From contig OZ037903.1 of the NCBI GenBank assembly GCA_964035575.1, positions 1,232,872-1,296,871 of the forward strand: a stretch of DNA of 64,000 nucleotides, given 5' to 3'. This DNA is from Rhynchopus sp. YZ270_cl-10 (taxonomy: Eukaryota > Euglenozoa > Diplonemea > Diplonemida > Diplonemidae). Positions 41,731 to 52,352 of the stretch are shown piece after piece. The position numbers and the translations under genes were made by a program. The notes beneath the pieces are model-generated. The model did no database searches. It worked only from the letters and a program-made list of their open reading frames with translations, and was not told the DNA's origin. Each line of letters opens with the position of its first letter. The first letter of the stretch is position 1.

Positions 41731-41954
41731 TTGCGTTAACCTGATTTTTTTAATATTTGATTTTTCTTCACAATTGTATTCCGCAAACCCGCAATTATTC
41801 TTACACACAACTTTGACTTACAGGCAACTCACCTCCAACAAGGCGACCCTGCCTTGTACTCCGACATTCCACTATTTATTGAGACCCCAGATTGTGGGGG
41901 TCGAGTCTGTACACCACTAGTCAACAACACAGAAACCTGACACAAACACACATA

Positions 41955-42182
41955 ATGTCTCTAAAGATTAAGTGCCCACACCGTCAAGCCATATACACCA
42001 AAATGGTGCTGCTTGACCGTGGTGGGATTGCGGGCCGGAGGCAGTGCGCTGCTTGCTTGGGGCACGAGGACCACAGGGGTCTGCCACTGACCAGCTCGAA
42101 TATCAAGAAGCACATAAGTGCCTGCCCGCTAGCTAACACGTACCAGTTCGTGGAGCCGCCGATGTTGCACGTGGAATGGTAG
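41955..42182 (+). CDS. Small zinc-finger protein in the SL cluster, 75 aa
   Basis: Holds GRRQC..C and KKHISAC with cysteines at 31 and 34, histidine at 53 and cysteine at 57 (C-x2-C-x18-H-x3-C), a BED-type zinc-finger layout. The gene at 43342 has the same spacing and a shared DRxxGxxGRRQC block, so the two are homologous. BED fingers bind DNA and occur in transposases and in host factors derived from them. The ATG at 41955 follows possible acceptor AGs. An upstream in-frame ATG would add 21 residues without family support. Upstream, the leader CTCCAACAAGGCGACCCTG and TTGTGGGGGTCGA pieces are also seen before the second gene. Confidence 0.6.
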   Translation: MSLKIKCPHRQAIYTKMVLLDRGGIAGRRQCAACLGHEDHRGLPLTSSNIKKHISACPLANTYQFVEPPMLHVEW

Positions 42183-42352
42183 AGATCACATCAGAAAAAA
42201 AAAAAAAAAAAAACAAACACAAAAAAAATAACAAACAATGCATCTTACCCTCCCTGGAAAAACACTGAATCTAAAACAACCGTATTTTAGACACTGGTGC
42301 CATGCTTCCCAGTACATGTTGATACATAAAGCAGTGGAGAAAAAGAAGGGTA

Positions 42353-42468
42353 ACCAACGATTTCTAAAGCTACAGTTTCTGTACTTCATTGGTATGGAAG
42401 CACGAAGATTATTCTTCACACAACAGTTTGTCAAACATGGCCAGTCTCGAAAGAGACTGGCCTTTTTT
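42353..42468 (+). ncRNA. Spliced-leader RNA gene, copy 5
   Basis: Exon 42353-42391, terminal stem-loop 42439-42462, T run 42463-42468. Transcribed region intact (one intron change, CACGAAG). The upstream block is the most diverged (GATACATAAAGCAGTGGAGA), so expression may differ. It sits about 170 bp after the first zinc-finger gene. Confidence 0.88.
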
Positions 42469-42652
42469 ACGTTAACATCACCTTGTGCAAACCCAAAAAC
42501 ACACACATGATTTTCACATGATTCCCATGTTTTTCGAATATTTTGGTGATTAGGATATGTGTGATACTCAGATTAAATCGTACGACCACGCAATTGTCTC
42601 AAATGATTCCCAACACATGTTGGTACTTAGAACATTGTAGAGAAAAGAGGTA

Positions 42653-42768
42653 ACTAACGATTTCTAAAGCTACAGTTTCTGTACTTCATTGGTATGGAAG
42701 CATGAAGATTATTCTTCACACAACAGTTTGTCAAACATGGCCAGTCTCGAAAGGGACTGGCCTTTTTT
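42653..42768 (+). ncRNA. Spliced-leader RNA gene, copy 6 (variant exon start)
   Basis: Exon 42653-42691 begins ACTAACG instead of ACCAACG, the only exon change in the cluster. It brings the start closer to the kinetoplastid form. Terminal stem with the U-G variant, T run intact. The spacing from copy 5 is 300 bp. Confidence 0.92.
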
Positions 42769-42978
42769 ACGTTAGCATGATTACCTTTGTACATCAGCAA
42801 AACATGCAAGACATGAGGATATTCAAAACCACGTTTTTGATCCGACCCTCCTCCAACAAGGCTACCCTGTCTTGTTTCTCGAAACCTTGGCTAAGACAGA
42901 AAACCCCTATATTTTGGGGACTCACAGAATGCTTCCCAGCACACATCTGTACTTAGAACATTGTAGAGAAAAGAGGCA

Positions 42979-43094
42979 ACCAACGATTTCTAAAGCTACA
43001 GTTTCTGTACTTCATTGGTATGGAAGCATGAAGATTATTCTTCACACAACAGTTTGTCAAACATGGCCAGTCTCGAAAGGGACTGGCCTTTTTT
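42979..43094 (+). ncRNA. Spliced-leader RNA gene, copy 7
   Basis: Exon 42979-43017, terminal stem-loop 43065-43088 (U-G variant), T run 43089-43094. All conserved parts intact. It is followed by the usual spacer, which then changes into the leader of the second zinc-finger gene. Confidence 0.94.
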
Positions 43095-43300
43095 ACGTTA
43101 GCATGATTACCTTTGTTTACATCAGCAAAACATGCAAGAGGTGGGGATATTCAAAACCACGTTTTTGATCCGACCCTCCTCCAACAAGGCGACCCGGTCT
43201 TGTTTTCCGACATTGCATACCTTATGAGCTCCCAGAATGTGGGGGGGCGACAACCAACTCCTGAACTCTAACCCGGGTTCTGTTGGCATACCACATTTCA

Positions 43301-43312
43301 TCACTCTTACAG
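43301..43312 (+). promoter_or_regulatory. Likely splice acceptor of the second zinc-finger gene
   Basis: TCACTCTTACAG, AG at 43311-43312, 29 nt before the ATG. A good pyrimidine-CAG acceptor for SL addition. Confidence 0.5.
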
Positions 43313-43341
43313 GACTTACACACCTATAACTTTCTTGAACT

Positions 43342-43824
43342 ATGCCTCCGGCAGCCGGAAAAGGAAAGGGTAAGGGAAAGTGGCACTTTGGTTCCAAAGT
43401 GAAATACTACCCGAACCGCAAGGCCAACGTCTCTTATAGGCGATGCAACAACAGGAACCGGATCCACGCCCTGAACCTGAAGTACGACCGCGATGTCGGT
43501 CGGACAGGTAGAAGGCAGTGCCCCTTCTGCCAAACGCATCGGAACAACAAGTCTGTACACCTCGAGTACAACACTCTTGCGAAGCACGCCACGATGTGTG
43601 ACGAAAGGGACACCTGGTCGATTGAGGACCCAAATGTTGCCGAACTCGAGGTCCTAAACAGCGACGAGGAAGACGAAAGAAAGGAGTACAGTATTGTCGT
43701 GGTGGTGCCGGACTCGGTTCCAAAGCAGTTCCTCCTGCACTGCAAGAAGTGCGGGGCGAAGCATGATGTGCAGCTCCAGTTCACAAAGACCGAGAAGACG
43801 AAGAAGCAGAAGAAGCAGAAGTAG
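43342..43824 (+). CDS. BED-like zinc-finger protein in the SL cluster, 160 aa
   Basis: A basic, Gly/Lys-rich start (MPPAAGKGKGKGKW) precedes a zinc finger with C60, C63, H82 and C86 (C-x2-C-x18-H-x3-C), identical in spacing to the smaller protein at 41955. Then comes an acidic stretch (SDEEDERKE), a possible second metal site (C134, C137, H141) and a Lys/Gln-rich tail. The layout suggests a small DNA- or RNA-binding protein. Its position, 250 bp after an SL RNA gene, and the leader it shares with its homologue suggest both were duplicated together with SL units. It may derive from a transposon. No known family beyond the BED-like finger was recognised. Confidence 0.7.
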   Translation: MPPAAGKGKGKGKWHFGSKVKYYPNRKANVSYRRCNNRNRIHALNLKYDRDVGRTGRRQCPFCQTHRNNKSVHLEYNTLAKHATMCDERDTWSIEDPNVAELEVLNSDEEDERKEYSIVVVVPDSVPKQFLLHCKKCGAKHDVQLQFTKTEKTKKQKKQK

Positions 43825-43841
43825 AAGAAGCAGGATCATCA

Positions 43842-43892
43842 AAAAAAAAAAAAAAAAAAAAAAAATCAAACAAAAAAAAAAAAAAAAAAAAC
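43842..43892 (+). repeat. A-rich tract after the zinc-finger gene
   Basis: Two long A runs around TCAAAC, directly at the 3' end of the zinc-finger gene and just before the 8-bp satellite. They may be a genomic trace of a poly(A) tail. Confidence 0.5.
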
Positions 43893-43949
43893 CTTTTTTG
43901 CACTGCAACCAATAAATAACTCAATAAGCACATGACACACCCACCCGCA

Positions 43950-46900
43950 GACTCACAAACAAGACCCGCAGACCCGCAGACCCGCAGACCCGCAGACCCG
44001 CAGACCCGCAGACCCGCAGACCCGCAGACCCGCAGACCCGCAGACCCGCAGACCCGCAGACCCGCAGACCCGCAGACCCGCAGACCCGCAGACCCGCAGA
44101 CCCGCAGACCTGCAGACCCGCAGACCCGCAGACCCGCAGACCCGCAGACCCGCAGACCCGCAGACCCGCAGACCCGCAGACCCGCAGACCCGCAGACCCG
44201 CAGACCCGCAGACCCGCAGACCCGCAGACCCGCAGACCCGCAGACCCGCAGACCCGCAGACCCGCAGACCCGCAGACCCGCCACACCCACACACACCACA
44301 CCCGCAGACCCGCCGACCCGCAGACCCGCAGACCCGCCACACCCACACACACCACACCCGCAGACCCGCAGACCCGCAGACCCGCAGACCCGCAGACCCG
44401 CAGACCCGCAGACCCGCAGACCCGCAGACCCGCAGACCCGCCACACCCACACACACCACACCCGCAGACCCGCAGACCCGCAGACCCGCAGACCCGCCAC
44501 ACCCACACACACCACACCCGCAGACCCGCAGACCCGCAGACCCGCAGACCCGCAGACCCGCCACACCCACACACACCACACCCGCAGACCCGCCGACCCG
44601 CAGACCCGCCGACCCGCAGACCCGCAGACCCACCACACCCACACACACCACACCCGCAGACCCGCAGACCCGCAGACCCGCAGACCCGCAGACCCGCAGA
44701 CCCGCAGACCCGCAGACCCGCAGACCCGCAGACCCGCAGACCCGCAGACCCGCAGACCCGCAGACCCGCAGACCCGCAGACCCGCAGACCCGCAGACCCG
44801 CCACACCCACACACACCACACCCGCAGACCCGCCGACCCGCAGACCCGCAGACCCGCCACACCCACACACACCACACCCGCAGACCCGCAGACCCGCAGA
44901 CCCGCAGACCCGCAGACCCGCAGACCCGCAGACCCGCAGACCCGCAGACCCGCAGACCCGCAGACCCGCCACACCCACACACACCACACCCGCAGACCCG
45001 CAGACCCGCAGACCCGCAGACCCGCCACACCCACACACACCACACCCGCAGACCCGCAGACCCGCAGACCCGCAGACCCGCAGACCCGCAGACCCGCAGA
45101 CCCGCAGACCCGCAGACCCGCAGACCCGCAGACCCGCCACACCCACACACACCACACCCGCAGACCCGCCGACCCGCAGACCCGCAGACCCGCCACACCC
45201 ACACACACCACACCCGCAGACCCGCAGACCCGCAGACCCGCAGACCCGCAGACCCGCAGACCCGCAGACCCGCAGACCCGCAGACCCGCAGACCCGCAGA
45301 CCCGCAGACCCGCAGACCCGCCACACCCACACACACCACACCCGCAGACCCGCAGACCCGCAGACCCGCAGACCCGCCACACCCACACACACCACACCCG
45401 CAGACCCGCAGACCCGCAGACCCGCAGACCCGCAGACCCGCAGACCCGCAGACCCGCAGACCCGCAGACCCGCAGACCCGCAGACCCGCAGACCCGCCAC
45501 ACCCACACACACCACACCCGCAGACCTGCCGACCCGCAGACCCGCAGACCCGCCACACCCACACACACCACACCCGCAGACCCGCCGACCCGCAGACCCG
45601 CAGACCCGCCACACCCACACACACCACACCCGCAGACCCGCCGACCCGCCGACCCGCAGACCCGCAGACCCGCAGACCCGCAGACCCGCAGACCCGCAGA
45701 CCCGCCACACCCACACACACCACACCCGCAGACCCGCCGACCCGCAGACCCGCAGACCCGCAGACCCGCAGACCCGCCACACCCACACACACCACACCCG
45801 CAGACCCGCAGACCCGCAGACCCGCAGACCCGCAGACCCGCAGACCCGCAGACCCGCCACACCCACACACACCACACCCGCAGACCCGCAGACCCGCAGA
45901 CCCGCAGACCCGCCACACCCACACACACCACACCCGCAGACCCGCAGACCCGCAGACCCGCAGACCCGCAGACCCGCAGACCCGCAGACCCGCAGACCCG
46001 CAGACCCGCAGACCCGCAGACCCGCAGACCCGCAGACCCGCAGACCCGCAGACCCGCAGACCCGCAGACCCGCCACACCCACACACACCACACCCGCAGA
46101 CCCGCAGACCCGCAGACCCGCAGACCCGCCACACCCACACACACCACACCCGCAGACCCGCAGACCCGCAGACCCGCAGACCCGCAGACCCGCCACACCC
46201 ACACACACCACACCCGCAGACCCGCAGACCCGCAGACCCGCAGACCCGCCACACCCACACACACCACACCCGCAGACCTGCCGACCCGCAGACCCGCAGA
46301 CCCGCAGACCCGCAGACCCGCCACACCCACACACACCACACCCGCAGACCCGCCGACCCGCAGACCCGCAGACCCGCCACACCCACACACACCACACCCG
46401 CAGACCCGCCGACCCGCCGACCCGCAGACCCGCAGACCCGCAGACCCGCAGACCCGCAGACCCGCAGACCCGCAGACCCGCAGACCCGCAGACCCGCAGA
46501 CCCGCAGACCCGCCACACCCACACACACCACACCCGCAGACCCGCAGACCCGCAGACCCGCAGACCCGCCACACCCACACACACCACACCCGCAGACCCG
46601 CAGACCCGCAGACCCGCAGACCCGCAGACCCGCAGACCCGCAGACCCGCAGACCCGCCACACCCACACACACCACACCCGCAGACCCGCCGACCCGCAGA
46701 CCCGCAGACCCGCCACACCCACACACACCACACCCGCAGACCCGCAGACCCGCAGACCCGCAGACCCGCCACACCCACACACACCACACCCGCAGACCCG
46801 CAGACCCGCAGACCCGCAGACCCGCCACACCCACACACACCACACCCGCAGACCCGCCGACCCGCAGACCCGCAGACCCGCCACACCCACACACACCACA

Positions 46901-47770
46901 CCCGCAGACCCGCAGACCCGCAGACCCGCAGACCCGCAGACCCGCAGACCCGCAGACCCGCCACACCCACACACACCACACCCGCAGACCCGCCGACCCG
47001 CCGACCCGCAGACCCGCAGACCCGCAGACCCGCAGACCCGCAGACCCGCAGACCCGCAGACCCGCAGACCCGCAGACCCGCCACACCCACACACACCACA
47101 CCCGCAGACCCGCAGACCCGCAGACCCGCAGACCCGCAGACCCGCAGACCCGCAGACCCGCAGACCCGCAGACCCGCAGACCCGCAGACCCGCAGACCCG
47201 CAGACCCGCAGACCCGCAGACCCGCCACACCCACACACACCACACCCGCAGACCCGCCGACCCGCAGACCCGCAGACCCGCCACACCCACACACACCACA
47301 CCCGCAGACCCGCAGACCCGCAGACCCGCAGACCCGCAGACCCGCCACACCCACACACACCACACCCGCAGACCCGCCGACCCGCAGACCCGCAGACCCG
47401 CCACACCCACACACACCACACCCGCAGACCCGCAGACCCGCAGACCCGCAGACCCGCAGACCCGCCACACCCACACACACCACACCCGCAGACCCGCCGA
47501 CCCGCAGACCCGCAGACCCGCCACACCCACACACACCACACCCGCAGACCCGCAGACCCGCAGACCCGCAGACCCGCAGACCCGCAGACCCGCAGACCCG
47601 CAGACCCGCAGACCCGCAGACCCGCAGACCCGCAGACCCGCAGACCCGCAGACCCGCAGACCCGCAGACCCGCAGACACGCAGACCCGCAGACCCGCAGA
47701 CCCGCCACACCCACACACACCACACCCGCAGACCCGCCGACCCGCAGACCCGCAGACCCGCCACACCCGC
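43950..47770. repeat. 8-bp satellite (CCCGCAGA) with 20-bp connectors
   Basis: About 3.8 kb. Runs of CCCGCAGA (2 to about 35 units) are separated by the connector CCACACCCACACACACCACA, often with a CCCGCCGA unit near the run start, forming a higher-order pattern. The minus strand carries GGG every 8 nt. Frames of 1283-1378 aa on both strands exist only because the unit has no stop in any frame. Confidence 0.96.
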
Positions 47771-47819
47771 AACTAGATGCCGGCTCAGCTACCTGAAACG
47801 CGGTAATATACAGAGAGTA
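47771..47819 (+). repeat. Junction segment between the two 8-bp satellites, copy 1
   Basis: ACTAGATGCCGGCTCAGCTA, CCTGAAACGCGGTAATATAC and AGAGAGTA join the CCCGCAGA array to an ACCCGCAA array. The same segment is at about 49960-50008, showing a higher-order duplication. Confidence 0.85.
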
Positions 47820-48057
47820 ACCCGCAAACCCGCAAACCCGCAAACCCGCAAACCCGCAAACCCGCAAACCCGCAAACCCGCAAACCCGCAAACCCGCAAA
47901 CCCGCAAACCCGCAAACCCGCAAACCCGCAAACCCGCAAACCCGCAAACCCGCAAACCCGCAAACCCGCAAACCCGCAAACCCGCAAACCCGCAAACCCG
48001 CAAACCCGCAAACCCGCAAACCCGCAAACCCGCAAACCCGCAAACCCGTAAACCCGC
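47820..48057. repeat. 8-bp satellite (ACCCGCAA), about 30 units
   Basis: Near-perfect. It ends at the CGAGAAGTGAGCAACCATCG junction that opens the duplicated block. Confidence 0.95.
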
Positions 48058-48234
48058 ACGAGAAGTGAGCAACCATCGTTATCTAGCTGGTGTGTGTGAT
48101 AGCAGGCTGGTGTGCCTGAAGCGTAATTATGTTAGATTACAACTATCTAATATGCTGTCTCACCTTTTCCATTTCATTTTACTCTAACATATTGTTACTA
48201 CTCTGTTGTGATGTGTGTCATTTGGGAGGGGTAA
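48058..48234. repeat. Start of a further copy of the duplicated block
   Basis: Identical in outline to 34603-34779 and 50220-50396. It breaks off at the assembly gap. Confidence 0.85.
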
Positions 48235-48434
48235 NNNNNNNNNNNNNNNNNNNNNNNNNNNNNNNNNNNNNNNNNNNNNNNNNNNNNNNNNNNNNNNNNN
48301 NNNNNNNNNNNNNNNNNNNNNNNNNNNNNNNNNNNNNNNNNNNNNNNNNNNNNNNNNNNNNNNNNNNNNNNNNNNNNNNNNNNNNNNNNNNNNNNNNNNN
48401 NNNNNNNNNNNNNNNNNNNNNNNNNNNNNNNNNN
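48235..48434. other. Assembly gap, 200 N
   Basis: Exactly 200 undetermined bases. The round size suggests a scaffold gap of unknown true length. The left side is duplicated-block sequence and the right side is CCCGCAGA satellite. Confidence 0.99.
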
Positions 48435-49959
48435 GCCACACCCACACACACCACACCCGCAGACCCGCAGACCCGCAGACCCGCAGACCCGCAGACCCGC
48501 AGACCCGCAGACCCGCAGACCCGCAGACCCGCAGACCCGCAGACCCGCCACACCCACACACACCACACCCGCAGACCCGCCGACCCGCAGACCCGCAGAC
48601 CCGCCACACCCACACACACCACACCCGCAGACCCGCCGACCCGCAGACCCGCAGACCCGCCACACCCACACACACCACACCCGCAGACCCGCAGACCCGC
48701 AGACCCGCAGACCCGCAGACCCGCAGACCCGCAGACCCGCAGACCCGCAGACCCGCAGACCCGCAGACCCGCCACACCCACACACACCACACCCGCAGAC
48801 CCGCCGACCCGCAGACCCGCAGACCCGCCACACCCACACACACCACACCCGCAGACCCGCCGACCCGCAGACCCGCAGACCCGCCACACCCACACACACC
48901 ACACCCGCAGACCCGCAGACCCGCAGACCCGCAGACCCGCAGACCCGCAGACCCGCCACACCCACACACACCACACCCGCAGACCCGCCGACCCGCAGAC
49001 CCGCAGACCCGCAGACCCGCCGACCCGCAGACCCGCAGACCCGCCACACCCACACACACCACACCCGCAGACCCGCAGACCCGCAGACCCGCAGACCCGC
49101 AGACCCGCCACACCCACACACACCACACCCGCAGACCCGCAGACCCGCCGACCCGCAGACCCGCAGACCCGCCACACCCACACACACCACACCCGCAGAC
49201 CCGCCGACCCGCAGACCCGCAGACCCGCCACACCAACACACACCACACCCGCAGACCCGCAGACCCGCAGACCCGCAGACCCGCCACACCCACACACACC
49301 ACACCCGCAGACCCGCAGACCCGCAGACCCGCAGACCCGCAGACCCGCCACACCCACACACACCACACCCGCAGACCCGCAGACCCGCAGACCCGCAGAC
49401 CCGCCACACCCACACACACCACACCCGCAGACCCGCAGACCCGCCGACCCGCAGACCCGCAGACCCGCCACACCCACACACACCACACCCGCAGACCCGC
49501 AGACCCGCAGACCCGCAGACCCGCCACACCCACACACACCACACCCGCAGACCCGCAGACCCGCAGACCCGCAGACCCGCAGACCCGCCACACCCACACA
49601 CACCACACCCGCAGACCCGCAGACCCGCAGACCCGCAGACCCGCAGACCCGCCACACCCACACACACCACACCCGCAGACCCGCAGACCCGCAGACCCGC
49701 AGACCCGCCACACCCACACACACCACACCCGCAGACCCGCCGACCCGCAGACCCGCAGACCCGCCACACCCACACACACCACACCCGCAGACACGCAGAC
49801 CCGCAGACCCGCAGACCCGCAGACCCGCCACACCCACACACACCACACCCGCAGACCCGCAGACCCGCAGACCCGCAGACCCGCAGACCCGCCACACCCA
49901 CACACACCACACCCGCAGACCCGCAGACCCGCAGACCCGCAGACCCGCCACACCCGCAA
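48435..49959. repeat. 8-bp satellite (CCCGCAGA) after the gap
   Basis: Same unit, connector and higher-order pattern as 43950-47770. Connectors are more regular here, roughly every 60-120 bp. Confidence 0.96.
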
Positions 49960-50220
49960 CTAGATGCCGGCTCAGCTACCTGAAACGCGGTAATATACAG
50001 AGAGTAACCCGCAAACCCGCAAACCCGCAAACCCGCAAACCCGCAAACCCGCAAACCCGCAAACCCGTAAACCCGCAAACCCGCAAACCCGCAAACCCGC
50101 AAACCCGCAAACCCGCAAACCCGCAAACCCGCAAACCCGCAAACCCGCAAACCCGCAAACCCGCAAACCCGCAAACCCGCAAACCCGCAAACCCGCAAAC
50201 CCGCAAACCCGCAAACCCGC
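49960..50220. repeat. Junction copy 2 and ACCCGCAA array
   Basis: The ACTAGATGCCGGC junction segment followed by about 27 ACCCGCAA units, including one CCCGTAAA variant. Confidence 0.93.
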
Positions 50221-51555
50221 ACGAGAAGTGAGCAACCATCGTTATCTAGCTGGTGTGTGTGATAGCAGGCTGGTGTGCCTGAAGCGTAATTATGTTAGAT
50301 TACAACTATCTAATATGCTGTCTCACCTTTTCCATTTCATTTTACTCTAACATATTGTTACTACTCTGTTGTGATGTGTGTCATTTGGGAGGGGTAAAAT
50401 GTTTTGTAAAAAAGGAAAAAAATATATAGATTCTTTTCTTTGTTTTTGTTGTGACATTTTTCTCTTTTTTTTTGTTTTGTTTTTATTGCTCTTTTTTTTC
50501 GGATTGAAGATGTTTTAAAATACCTGCATACTACCACTACCAAAAAATTCAAGACGATTTAAAATACTACTACTACCAAAATATTGAAGACACTTTAAAA
50601 TACTACTACTACGAAAAAACCCGAAACCCTAGAAACCCACACCCCACAAACGTATTGCTATTTCTTTTATTTAAAGAGAGAGATGACATGGTAGAAAAAA
50701 ATATTTAGTACGGCCTGCGCGTCATGCTCATCATGCGGAGGTCGCTTAGACGGTACCCTGCAGGATTAGTTCCTACGGTAACAGCCATTCTTTGCAGGAT
50801 CATGCGCACTGCTTTCACTGGCATCCTCCTGTCTCTCAGAAAGCATTTTGTGGCGTCACATTCCAGGAAGAAGTAGGGGCTTTTGAACCCCGTACGCACG
50901 CTCACATAGTTGTGAACGGCATCGTAAGCCGGAGTTCCCACTGGAATTGAGAATCTTTTTTGCTTCCCGCCGATCTTGTACTCGAATGTGGCACCATAAT
51001 CGTCACTTGTCATTGCAGTGGATTGCAGTGTTGCACACACGGATTCATTAATTCCTCCGCAGTAGAGGACAGCCACCACTGCCTTGTGCAGGGCTAGCTC
51101 TATAGGGCCAGCTGTGACAGGAAGGTCCAAAAACGTGTCAATGTCGTGCTTCAGCTGTTGCCTTTGGGTTTTGGGCATTTTTTTTGTGTATGAATATGTG
51201 TATGATTGACTGAGGTAGTGTGTGTGTTTTGGAAGCGTAAAATTACTTTACTAGTAGTAAAAAATGAAATTTAAAGTGTTCTTTGTTTTTGTTGACATAT
51301 TTCATTTTTGACAAACACCTCTGACGGAAGCAGGCACTAAAAACAATGAATAAAAAAAAACAAAAACTGTGACACCCCATATGTTATTTTGTTTGCGGGT
51401 TTGCTCTGATAAATGTAGATACACCTTTTCTCTTTTTCTTTTTTTCCCTTTTTTTTTATGCAATCAACAACAAACTCCCCAAAAACAATGTTTTCTTCAT
51501 CACAAGAGATTTCTCTCCGGCTGGGAAGAAGTATCCAATACAAACCCAAACAAAA
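50220..51555. repeat. Segmental duplication block, copy 2
   Basis: Near-identical to 34603-35944 in the same orientation, with only a handful of substitutions seen. After 51555 the two copies diverge completely. Confidence 0.93.
50705..51178 (-). CDS. 157-aa tyrosine-recombinase-like protein, copy 2
   Basis: Differs from the 35085-35558 copy by about two bases within the frame (one gives Ala for Ser in the NESVCSTLQ region). Domain reading as for copy 1. Keeping an intact frame in both copies fits recent duplication, so it is weak evidence of function. Confidence 0.6.
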   Translation of the reverse strand: MPKTQRQQLKHDIDTFLDLPVTAGPIELALHKAVVAVLYCGGINESVCATLQSTAMTSDDYGATFEYKIGGKQKRFSIPVGTPAYDAVHNYVSVRTGFKSPYFFLECDATKCFLRDRRMPVKAVRMILQRMAVTVGTNPAGYRLSDLRMMSMTRRPY

Positions 51556-51890
51556 AACAATTTAAAATAGAAAAATAAACACTTCTTAGATCATTTGAAC
51601 TGTGTTTTGGTGTTGAAGTTTTTTATTTGCTTTACTGCCAGTAATTGTAACTTCACTTCAACTTTTATCTTTTTCTTTTTCTTTTTTTCTTTTCTTTTTA
51701 TGCAATTAACAACAAACTCCCCAAAAATAATGTTTTCTTCATCACAAGAGATTTCCTTTGCAAAAACAAAAATTAACTGAGACAAAAAAACCCGCAAACC
51801 CGCAAGCCCACAAAGACATCTCCCCACTTATCGCTATTTTTTATTTGTTTTCTTATTTTATCCTTAATGTTCACAACTCTACCACACAAA
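51556..51890. other. Spacer with a partial repeat of the block end
   Basis: It contains a second, diverged version (51701-51757) of the CAACAAACTCCCCAAAAA/GTTTTCTTCATCACAAGAGA sequence found at 51467-51517, and three ACCCGCAA-like units at 51789-51808. No gene. Confidence 0.55.
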
Positions 51891-52352
51891 TCATTGCATC
51901 AATAGACCTGTCACAGGCTCACCCTTGAATAAGTATTTAAACAAATACTTAACAACAAGGACCCCGCGCACTTCCTCATTGTTTCTGTGGCGCCGATATT
52001 TCAGGAGAAGATTGTAATGAACCATCCACCTGTTGTTCATCAGATACTGACTGAAAGCTTTGTAGAGGTTTGGGTGTGCTGGTCCAGGGAGTTGTACGAT
52101 GTGACCCACATTTAAAGGATTCTTCGGTGATGTTCTGTTGTTGTTCCAAAGAATTGCATTAGCATGAGGCAGACCCCTCTTCTGGTACTCCATCACCACC
52201 ACCATTGCAATGTGATCCCCAAGAATATTTTTGTGAGTAGCCTGCAAGCTGCTCACATCGGGTAGAAGCGTATTCACTCCAGCGACTGAGGTCTCTACAA
52301 CTTCAGGGGCATCAGTATCAGAAGTGTTCTGAAAAGTCTCACGGAGTGTCAA
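51891..52352 (-). pseudogene. Helitron Rep/helicase relic, about 150 codons
   Basis: Two Helitron Rep-domain blocks are plain. EYQKRGLPHANAILWN corresponds to the HUH region (family norm YQKRGLPHAHILLW), and NRWMVHYNLLLKYRRHRN with VVKYLFKYLFKG corresponds to the region around the catalytic tyrosines. The segment normally between them is mostly missing, the HUH motif has lost its second histidine, and no helicase domain follows. It is therefore a dead fragment of a rolling-circle DNA transposon. It ends directly in the inverted 10-bp satellite. Confidence 0.75.

Noticed and set aside
40599-43094. GAAA-capped GC stem followed by TTTTTT read as a bacterial-type terminator
   Set aside because: It is the 3' end of SL RNA genes. 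The exon, intron start and upstream block show a eukaryotic small RNA gene.
43781-48068. Open frames of 1283-1378 aa (RRPADPQT and GSAGLRVC repeats)
   Set aside because: The 8-bp unit has no stop in any of the six frames. Length reflects the array only, and the edges run through unrelated single-copy DNA.
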